DNA from: Agaricicola taiwanensis_A
GTDB lineage: Bacteria; Pseudomonadota; Alphaproteobacteria; Rhizobiales; Methylopilaceae
Assembly: GCA_040394255.1 (NCBI GenBank)
Contig: JBEBSP010000016.1
Span: forward strand, 1 to 21,959
DNA length: 21,959 nucleotides
Direction of reading: 5' to 3'
This document shows positions 16,212-21,959 of this stretch, piece by piece. Numbering within the stretch: the stretch's first letter is position 1; every line of letters begins with the position of its first letter. The notes beneath the pieces were generated by a model that saw only the letters and a list, made by a program, of their open reading frames with translations, did no database searches and was not told the DNA's origin. A program made the position numbers and the translations under genes.

Positions 16212-16631
16212 TCAACCGGATCTTACGGCTTTCAACGGTGTGACAGCAGAGGATATTTCTTCTTTGAGCTGGGTCGTGCTGATGCCCTGCGTGCGGGAGA
16301 GATAGACGACCCGGCAGTGAGGTTCCAGGAAGTCGAAATGGCCCCTCCAGTCCTCGCCGATTCCGAAAACCGAGATTTGCCGCTGGACGACGTCCTCGAT
16401 CTTCTGTTCCCAGGCGCACTCGGGAATGACCTCGTCCACACAGCGGAGCGCACTGACGATGCGTGCCCGATCCTCGAAGGGCATGGTGCACTTCTTGCTT
16501 TTCAGCTGATTGAATTCGTCGGTGGAAACGGCAACGGTAAGGTGATCCCCCAGTGCGCGCAGCCGCTCGAGCAAATTGAGGTGGCCCACATGAAAAAGAT
16601 CGAATGTTCCGTATGTGATTACCTTGATCAT
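16212..16631 (-). CDS. tagD: Glycerol-3-phosphate cytidylyltransferase (TagD/TarD family)
   Basis: The enzyme makes CDP-glycerol from CTP and sn-glycerol 3-phosphate in the cytosol. At 139 residues it is close to the usual 130. It shows YGTFDLFHVGHLNLLERLR with HVGH (14-17), the CTP-binding motif. STDEFNQLKSKK (36-47), the late GEDWRGHFDFL and RTQGISTTQLK (113-123) follow. The segments STDEFNQ-x-K-x-KK, DW-x-G-x-FDFL and R-T-x-GISTT are those of B. subtilis TagD and favour glycerol 3-phosphate over choline phosphate or ethanolamine phosphate. Its ATG shares one base with the stop of the LicD gene (TGATG), and the TagF-like gene follows 45 to 117 bases downstream depending on that gene's start. 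The product is the expected donor for that transferase. Confidence 0.93.
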   Translation of the reverse strand: MIKVITYGTFDLFHVGHLNLLERLRALGDHLTVAVSTDEFNQLKSKKCTMPFEDRARIVSALRCVDEVIPECAWEQKIEDVVQRQISVFGIGEDWRGHFDFLEPHCRVVYLSRTQGISTTQLKEEISSAVTPLKAVRSG

Positions 16632-18124
16632 CAGTGAGGCCTCGCCAGTCCAAAGCTGCGAAGCTTGCTTCGCATGGTTTCTATCGCTTCCAGGGTTTGC
16701 TTGTCCATGTCAATGATTCCTTCCAGGGCGGAACATACGCGATTGAATCTGGCTTCGTGCCCGGTCTGGAAATAGTCGGGCAGTATCTTCAGGTAGTACC
16801 AGCTGAGCTCCCTTGGGTCGCTTGCCACCATGTTCGGCGTGTCGGTAAAGGTTTCGAAATCGGGGGCGGGAGTACGCCAGTCGCCATAGTTCTCGAGAAG
16901 ATACCTGTCGGCAGGGGATGGGATCTTGAAAGAGGCTCCGAGAAAATCGGTGGACGCAAGCCCGAACTCGGAGTTCCACCAGGTCGATTTTTGCCCCTGA
17001 TGCCAGATCAGGTCCTTTTCCCTGAAATGGACAAAGACATCGATCATGACGCCATTGGCGTGCTTGAAGCGAAGGACCCGTCCCTTGCTGACGGGGAGCT
17101 CCTTGAACCTCCCGGTCGAACGCAGTACCTCGGAGAGGCGGTCGATATCCGTGGTTTCGAACACTCCCACGTCGATATCCTTGTCGTGCCCAAGGATTTT
17201 TCCTTCGCGGATGCAGCCAAGCAGGGTGCCGCTTATCAGGAAAATATCGATGCCTTGCGCATCCAGGTCATGCCGCAGGTCAAGCAATGCGGCCCCGGCG
17301 AGTCGGGCCCAGTTCTGCTTGGACGCCGGCTTTCCTTGCGGGGGCCGGGGTTGCAGTTTCGAGGCGAGTTCCAGCCTCCGGCAAATGGCATCAAGAGCTT
17401 TCTCATACAACTCCAGGTCCCGGGCCGCCATCGAGTAATGGCGCAGGGCGCTGGACAACTGGCCGGGGTCGTGCCTGCATGCGGAGACGAGCCAATCGCC
17501 TATCTCGCGGAGCTGGTCCTCCGAAGTGATGCAGCGTCTGATCGCGATGAATTCCTGTTCCTTCAGCGCAAGATTCCCGGCACGGCCGCCGAAATGCGCC
17601 ATGAGGTTGGACGCAGCGGCTTGAGACTGTCCTGCCCGGCACAATAGTTCCGCCTGCAGCATCACAATGTCGTTGTTGCCCGCATGCGGTGAGTCCGGGT
17701 CGATTGTTCCCAGGATCGCCAGCCCTTGTTCATAACGGCCGCGATAGAGGCAGGAAGTACCCCGCCGCAGAGCGATGCGGAAATCATTTCCGCCTATCTG
17801 CTCGGCCTGGTCGAGCGCGTCCCGGGCCTGCTCGGGACGACCCTGTTTGAACAGCGCGTCATGCTTGAGAAGGTGGGCATCCAGGAGCAGGGCGTGCGAT
17901 ACATCTCCTCCGCCCTGTTGGAGCAAGGGGGAAAGATGCCCCAGGGCGGTCCCGAAGTCGCCCGCCGACAGCGCAGCTCGCGAGTGCTGCAGCATTCGGG
18001 CGGCCTGGACATCCTGCTCGGAGCAAGGAGTACGAGGCAGGCCGCGCCCATCGGAGCGGAATACTCCCCGCAGCGCATCGGTTGCGCGATCCATGGTCCG
18101 GCTTAGCTTGGCGATTAGCTGCAT
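16631..18124 (-). CDS. LicD-family phosphotransferase with an N-terminal TPR-like region
   Basis: LicD/fukutin-type enzymes transfer phosphocholine, ribitol phosphate or similar groups from CDP-linked donors to glycans. The domain is at about residues 270-460 of 497: FLISGTLLGCIREGKILG (295-312), the metal-binding HDKDIDVGV (313-321, Asp314, Asp316, Asp318), MIDVFVHF (Asp362) and RYLLENYGDWRTP (407-419). Residues about 35-255 are helical repeats of TPR character, for example ALSAGDFGTALGHLSPLLQQ and LFKQGRPEQARDALDQAEQ. With CMP-hydroxyethylphosphonate and CDP-glycerol both expected in this cell, either could be its donor. It is the first gene of the minus-strand operon. ATG 18124 has only a weak ribosome binding site (GAAG). 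No membrane segment is seen. Confidence 0.85.
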   Translation of the reverse strand: MQLIAKLSRTMDRATDALRGVFRSDGRGLPRTPCSEQDVQAARMLQHSRAALSAGDFGTALGHLSPLLQQGGGDVSHALLLDAHLLKHDALFKQGRPEQARDALDQAEQIGGNDFRIALRRGTSCLYRGRYEQGLAILGTIDPDSPHAGNNDIVMLQAELLCRAGQSQAAASNLMAHFGGRAGNLALKEQEFIAIRRCITSEDQLREIGDWLVSACRHDPGQLSSALRHYSMAARDLELYEKALDAICRRLELASKLQPRPPQGKPASKQNWARLAGAALLDLRHDLDAQGIDIFLISGTLLGCIREGKILGHDKDIDVGVFETTDIDRLSEVLRSTGRFKELPVSKGRVLRFKHANGVMIDVFVHFREKDLIWHQGQKSTWWNSEFGLASTDFLGASFKIPSPADRYLLENYGDWRTPAPDFETFTDTPNMVASDPRELSWYYLKILPDYFQTGHEARFNRVCSALEGIIDMDKQTLEAIETMRSKLRSFGLARPH

Positions 18125-18255
18125 GTGACTTCGAAGAGGCGTATTAAGGATTTTGAAGATCGGAGGGATTCAGGGCGGGTATCGGGTGCCCGTCTATTGC
18201 TCCCGTTTTTGCTGTTACGCCATGAAGTCGGCGAAATGCCGAAAGATCTGCGACT

Positions 18256-18283
18256 TTTATGGGCAAATTGGCAAAACTTTCAG
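18256..18283 (-). promoter_or_regulatory. Candidate promoter for the minus-strand phosphonate/teichoic operon
   Basis: On the minus strand CTGAAA (18278-18283) and CATAAA (18256-18261) are 16 bases apart, each matching the sigma-70 consensus at four of six positions. They lie in the most AT-rich part of the divergent spacer. The leader to the LicD start codon would be about 125 bases. Another -10-like CATAAT lies at 18285-18290 but has no partner -35. Support is weak and rests mostly on position. Confidence 0.28.
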
Positions 18284-18421
18284 AATTATGACATGGCGGC
18301 GTAATTGGCGAGTGAATTCTTCTCTTGCCTGGAGGCCGGGCAAGCTCCTGAAGAGTGTCCCGTGCCCGAGGATAACGAAAACGCCATGTTGCCGTCATGT
18401 TGTTGACATTTTCCTGCTGTA

Positions 18422-18470
18422 GGCGCCTGGGACGGGTCGCTCCATCACCCTGCTGGAGGCCGCAGGCGCC
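18422..18470. repeat. Inverted repeat at the composition step
   Basis: GGCGCCTG at 18422-18429 and CAGGCGCC at 18463-18470 are exact reverse complements separated by 33 bases. They coincide with the change from about 50% to about 78% G+C. This could be an operator, a decayed element end, or chance in GC-rich DNA. Confidence 0.3.
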
Positions 18471-18890
18471 CGGGGCGTGCAGCGTCTTGCGGTGAAGTGC
18501 CAGCGGGACAAGGACGGGCAGGGGCGACACCTTCTCGGAGCCGTGGGTTCATTGACCCTCGGATGTCATGGAGCGGGGTGTCGTGGGTGCAGGCGGCATC
18601 CTGGGCCGGTGCTGTCTAGCATCCAGTGGTGTGCGATGAGGTGGCCCTGCCCGTCCGGGATGGTCGTGCATCTGCCCTGCAGGTCGTTCTGGCGAGACCC
18701 GTGCGCCTGGACGCAGTGCGCGGCTGCGTGGCCGATGCGGTGGCCTGTCATCGCGCCAACACGAAGGTGTCATCCAGATACAACGCTACTGCAATGCTCG
18801 GCCTCTAGTTTGGGACGTCAATGCCCAAGACGCATGCGTAGTGCTGCTCCCGCGCTTGTGGCAGATCCTTGATGTCTGGAGGCCAGCAGA

Positions 18891-21707
18891 GTGAATGCGA
18901 TAGTCAGTGCCGTGCTTGCCAAGCAGAAGACGGTGACCCCGAAGCAGCTTCTGGTTGTCGTGACCGCCGTTGCAACCGCAACGGTCGGGATACTGGCTGT
19001 TGTAATGGGGCGGCCAGGAGGGGCGCTGGTGCCGCTGCTATTGCTGCAAGTACTTGTGGTGGCGGTGATGCTGCTGGTGGTGCGGAGAATCTCTCACCGA
19101 ATGCAGATCGGCTTCTCGGGGCTCGCGACGTCGCTGGCGCAGCAGGAGCCCAGGGTCGTGAGTGGGGACAAGCCGGTGAAGTCGCCGGCCTTCGGTGCAG
19201 TCCGGTTCTATGCAAAATCGAATGGCAACAAGCAGTCGGAGTTGGTCAATCAGCTCGTACTCAACCGTTCGCTGGACGGCAGGAACATCCTGGCGTTCCA
19301 GGCAACGGGGGGGCGGTGGGATTTCGATGGCATCTGTTCCCTGCTGGAGGGCTTCCGTTCGCCTGCAAAACGTGGAAGCGCCAGGGAGACCGCCAGGCGG
19401 TTCGACCGTGAATCCTTGCTGTGGCTTGCGCGCACCCTGTACCGGCAGGATGCGATGGCATCGGATCGGGTCAACGCCATATCGCTGTTTGAGTTGGTGA
19501 AGGTGGCTTTTGGCCGCAGTGCCCTGAGTCTGACCGATGCGGAGTGGGTGGCGAGCGCCTTGCTGCAGGAGCGTCGCCCGGACGAGGCGCTGGAGTGGAT
19601 GGAGAGCTTCGGGCTGACGCCCGAGAACACGCCGAACTATCATCTGCTGCGCGCCAATGCGGCCAATCCGTTCATCCAGGTGGGGGTTGGCGACATCGAT
19701 GAATGGTCCAGGCATATCAACCAGGGCTATCTGGCCGCCGGCATCTGCGAGCTGGACTTGCTTCCGGGCTCTGCGGCTCCTTTCAACCGCCTGAAAGCAA
19801 AGGCGGCGCCTGCCAGTGTCGACGGCCCGCTGGTCAGCATCATCATGCCGGTCTATCGCGCCGGCGCCGGCACCGAGGTCGCGATCCGTTCGGTGCTGGA
19901 GCAGACATGGAAGAATCTGGAGTTGATCGTCGTGGACGACGGCAGCCCGCCCGATTACCGCGGCATGCTGGCACGCTGGGCCAAGGAAGATCCGAGGGTC
20001 AGGTTGATCCAGTGTGCCTCCAACCGAGGCGCCTATACGGCCAGGAACATAGGCTTGAGCGCCGCGCAAGGCGAATTCGTCACCTGTCATGACGCCGATG
20101 ACTGGTCGCATCCGCAGAAGATCGAGCTGCAGGCCCGGCACCTGATCGCAAACCCGGGCAAGGTCGCCAATCTCGGCAACTGGCTCAGGGTGGGAGCGGA
20201 TCTGGAGATCCGGCACCGCAGTCCCGCCCGGGCGCTCGCGCACAAGGCGCTGGTCAGCCTGATGTTCAGGCGTGGCGATGTGGTCGCACGGATCGGTTGC
20301 TGGGATTCAGTGAGAAAGATGGGCGATGCCGAATTCCTGTACCGGATGGAGCTGGCTTTCAACCAGAAGATCGAGACGGTACGCGAGGAGCCCTTGACCT
20401 TCGCCCTGCACGATCCCGGCAGCCTTTCGGGATCGGACATGCTCCGCGGGTTCATGCACCCGGAACGGCAGATCTACCGTGCACGATACCGGGAATGGCA
20501 TCAGCGCATTGCCGCCGGCAATGCTTCGGCGTTCTTGCCCATGGATGCCAAATCGCGTCCGTTTCCTGCGCCGGCATCCTTCCTGCCCGGCAGGATGGGC
20601 ACGGAACGCGAGAAGTTCGATGTGATCTTCGTTTCCGAGCTCGGCTTCACCGGCGGCAATGTCCATTCGCTGATCCACGAGATGGAGATCTGCATACAGG
20701 CGGGTCTCAGGGTGGGGCTGGTGCACGTGCGCAACCTGCTGTTCACGCACCTGGCCGTGCGCGACCCCATCCCCGCGTTGACCCGCCTGATCACCAGCGG
20801 CAAGGTGACGGAGATCGCGGTCACTACGCCGGCAGTGGCCACCATGGTCATCGTGCGCTGGCCGGCATGCTTCCAGTACACGACGGCGCTGACGCCTGGA
20901 ATCGAGGCCGAACGCGTGATCATCGTCGCCAACCATCCGCCCTACGAACGCCACCAGGACCGACATTCCTACGAGATGGGCGTGGTCACCCGGAATGTCA
21001 GGAATGCATTCGGAGCGGAACCGCAATGGGCACCGCAATCGGCCACGATCCGGCGCATGCTCGCGCCGCAGCTGCCGCATTCGGCGTTGCTCGACGTCGA
21101 TTGGGTCGGGGTGTTGGCGGAGGAGCCGGCCAGGATCAAGCGACGCCTCGCGCCGGTGGGAACGGTGCCGGTGATCGGTCGGCATTCTCGCGACCATCAC
21201 CTGAAGTGGCCGGAGAGCCGCGACAAGCTGTTGAAGGTGTATCCATCCGATGGTTCGGTCAAGGTCAGGGTGCTGGGCGGCGTCGATCACGTCATCGCAT
21301 CCGGGGCGCTCAAGCCGGAGGACATCGCCGATTGGGATGTACACGGCTTCAATGCAGTGACGCCGCTGGAGTTCCTCCAGTCCATCGACTTCTTCGTCTA
21401 CTACCATCACAAGGACTGGATAGAAGCATTTGGCCGCGTGATCATGGAAGCGATGTTCGCCGGAGCAGTGGTGGTCCTGCCCCCTTCCTTCGAAGCGGTA
21501 TTCGGCGACGCGGCGATATATGCGGAACCGGAGCAGGTGCAGGCGCTGATCCGCGCCTGCTATGAGGATTGGCCGCGGTTCCAGGCGCAGAGCGAGCGTG
21601 GGCTGACCTATGCCTACGAGAACTGCACGCCTTCGGCCTACCGGCGACGCCTGGCCAGGCTCGGTGTGGATGCGTTGCGCCAGGAAGCGCGGGCAGGATT
21701 GGCGTGA
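18891..21707 (+). CDS. Membrane-anchored bifunctional glycosyltransferase (GT2 plus GT4-like domains)
   Basis: The protein has 938 residues. Two hydrophobic helices near 19-39 and 46-64 anchor it in the inner membrane. After a helical linker, a GT2 domain begins at VSIIMPVYRAG (315-325), with VVDDGSP (Asp349-Asp350) and HDADDW (Asp401, Asp403, Asp404) as nucleotide and metal sites. From about 575 a GT-B domain follows, with FDVIFVSELGFTGGN and the EX7E motif E845-AFGRVIM-E853. It probably forms two linkages of the glycan backbone or side chain at the membrane. The start is GTG 18891, supported by GGAGG at 18878-18882, eight bases upstream. The stop TGA overlaps the GTG of the next gene, so they are coupled. 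It is divergent from the phosphonate operon and perhaps separately regulated. Confidence 0.87.
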   Translation: MNAIVSAVLAKQKTVTPKQLLVVVTAVATATVGILAVVMGRPGGALVPLLLLQVLVVAVMLLVVRRISHRMQIGFSGLATSLAQQEPRVVSGDKPVKSPAFGAVRFYAKSNGNKQSELVNQLVLNRSLDGRNILAFQATGGRWDFDGICSLLEGFRSPAKRGSARETARRFDRESLLWLARTLYRQDAMASDRVNAISLFELVKVAFGRSALSLTDAEWVASALLQERRPDEALEWMESFGLTPENTPNYHLLRANAANPFIQVGVGDIDEWSRHINQGYLAAGICELDLLPGSAAPFNRLKAKAAPASVDGPLVSIIMPVYRAGAGTEVAIRSVLEQTWKNLELIVVDDGSPPDYRGMLARWAKEDPRVRLIQCASNRGAYTARNIGLSAAQGEFVTCHDADDWSHPQKIELQARHLIANPGKVANLGNWLRVGADLEIRHRSPARALAHKALVSLMFRRGDVVARIGCWDSVRKMGDAEFLYRMELAFNQKIETVREEPLTFALHDPGSLSGSDMLRGFMHPERQIYRARYREWHQRIAAGNASAFLPMDAKSRPFPAPASFLPGRMGTEREKFDVIFVSELGFTGGNVHSLIHEMEICIQAGLRVGLVHVRNLLFTHLAVRDPIPALTRLITSGKVTEIAVTTPAVATMVIVRWPACFQYTTALTPGIEAERVIIVANHPPYERHQDRHSYEMGVVTRNVRNAFGAEPQWAPQSATIRRMLAPQLPHSALLDVDWVGVLAEEPARIKRRLAPVGTVPVIGRHSRDHHLKWPESRDKLLKVYPSDGSVKVRVLGGVDHVIASGALKPEDIADWDVHGFNAVTPLEFLQSIDFFVYYHHKDWIEAFGRVIMEAMFAGAVVVLPPSFEAVFGDAAIYAEPEQVQALIRACYEDWPRFQAQSERGLTYAYENCTPSAYRRRLARLGVDALRQEARAGLA

Positions 21708-21959
21708 GCGGCGCCATGGCGATGCAGGCGGCGGTTGTGGAACCAGCCCGGTCCGGGACGGTGGCGCGGCGCCGGTCCACCGCCGAGTACATCCAGGAAA
21801 TGAAGTGCATCGGCGGCTGGTTGACCCGCTCGGACGCAAGCTGCTTCGTGCAGGTGGATGAGGTGCAGAAGTCCTCGGGCGTCGTGGGTGACCTGGTCGA
21901 GATTGGGGTATGGCACGGTCGCGGCGCGATCCTGTTCCATCATCTGCTGCGGGGAGACG
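21704..21959 (+). CDS. N-terminal part of a second SAM-dependent methyltransferase, truncated by the window end
   Basis: An open frame runs from GTG 21704 (overlapping the previous TGA as GTGA) through ATG 21716 and 21722 to the last base, giving 85 complete codons without a stop. The visible protein has a basic, low-complexity start. It then has STAEYIQEMKCIGGW and GDLVEIGVWHGRGAIL, a methyltransferase motif I of the TylF/sugar O-methyltransferase type (GD-x-VE-x-GVW-x-G). The third-codon composition is GC-rich like its neighbour. It probably methylates a sugar of the same glycan. The rest of the fold and the substrate lie outside the window, and the exact start among GTG 21704, ATG 21716 and ATG 21722 is undecided. 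Confidence 0.72.
   Translation, partial: MSGAMAMQAAVVEPARSGTVARRRSTAEYIQEMKCIGGWLTRSDASCFVQVDEVQKSSGVVGDLVEIGVWHGRGAILFHHLLRGD

Larger units (their letters stand above)
18125..18890. other. Divergent intergenic region of 766 bases without a recognisable gene
   Basis: This spacer separates the minus-strand operon from the plus-strand glycosyltransferase. Counted by hand, 18121-18420 is about 50% G+C (42% in 18241-18300), while 18421-18480 is about 78% and 18481-18540 about 67%. The AT-rich half next to the operon is the natural place for its promoter. The GC-rich half contains only short open frames on either strand with no recognisable motif, and may be a relic of a lost gene. An inverted repeat GGCGCCTG/CAGGCGCC (18422-18429 and 18463-18470) sits at the composition step. 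I see no tRNA, insertion sequence ends or CRISPR repeats here. Confidence 0.7.

Noticed and set aside
18403..18408. TTGACA, a perfect -35 box on the plus strand
   Set aside because: No -10-like hexamer occurs 15-19 bases downstream (the sequence there is GC-rich), and the next gene starts almost 500 bases away.
18477..18872. Open frame of 131 codons, with a 60-codon frame at 18626 and others on the opposite strand, in the intergenic region
   Set aside because: They are Cys/Trp/Arg/Pro-rich with no motif and no convincing ribosome binding site, and several frames are open at once because of high G+C. At most this is the relic of a gene.
1..21959. tRNA genes, CRISPR arrays, insertion sequences and integrase attachment sites
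   Set aside because: Looked for on both strands; no cloverleaf-like segment, spaced direct repeats, transposase motif or matching element ends were recognised.

Overview
The window looks like a Gram-negative, fairly GC-rich proteobacterial chromosome. Spot counts of single 60-base lines range from about 52 to 73% G+C. It holds an accessory surface-polysaccharide locus. The first 59 bases appear to be the 3' end of a Cys/Met-metabolism PLP enzyme (metB-like), followed at once by a Wzm/Wzt ABC exporter. In Xanthomonas and relatives the variable O-antigen locus begins next to metB, so a Xanthomonadaceae host is a reasonable guess, but nothing here proves it.

Layout. (1) 1-7425, plus strand: metB-like tail, wzm, wzt, a GT4-type glycosyltransferase, a large two-domain glycosyltransferase, a cytosolic glycerophosphodiester phosphodiesterase and a SAM methyltransferase. 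(2) 7435-18124, minus strand: a compact eight-gene operon. In transcription order it encodes a LicD-family transferase, a TagD-type glycerol-3-phosphate cytidylyltransferase, a TagB/TagF-type glycerophosphotransferase, a sulfotransferase, a cytidylyltransferase-PEP mutase fusion, phosphonopyruvate decarboxylase, an iron-dependent alcohol dehydrogenase and a hexapeptide acetyltransferase. (3) 18125-18890: a non-coding divergent spacer with a sharp G+C step. (4) 18891-21959, plus strand: a membrane-anchored bifunctional glycosyltransferase, then the start of a second SAM methyltransferase cut by the window edge.

How the genes may work together. The PEP mutase, decarboxylase and dehydrogenase convert phosphoenolpyruvate to phosphonopyruvate, phosphonoacetaldehyde and 2-hydroxyethylphosphonate (HEP). 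The fused cytidylyltransferase is placed as in Fom1 of fosfomycin biosynthesis, so it probably makes CMP-HEP. TagD makes CDP-glycerol, perhaps from glycerol 3-phosphate released by the phosphodiesterase. The LicD and TagF-like proteins belong to families that transfer phospho-groups from CDP-linked donors. The locus therefore reads as a system for a glycan decorated with phosphonate and glycerol phosphate, and possibly with sulfate, acetyl and methyl groups, exported by Wzm/Wzt. The polymer structure is an inference.

Two features stand out. The TagF-like protein appears to carry, before its catalytic domain, a full-length but catalytically dead copy of the neighbouring LicD protein. Just after that copy its gene contains an uninterrupted run of ten G, a plausible phase-variation switch.
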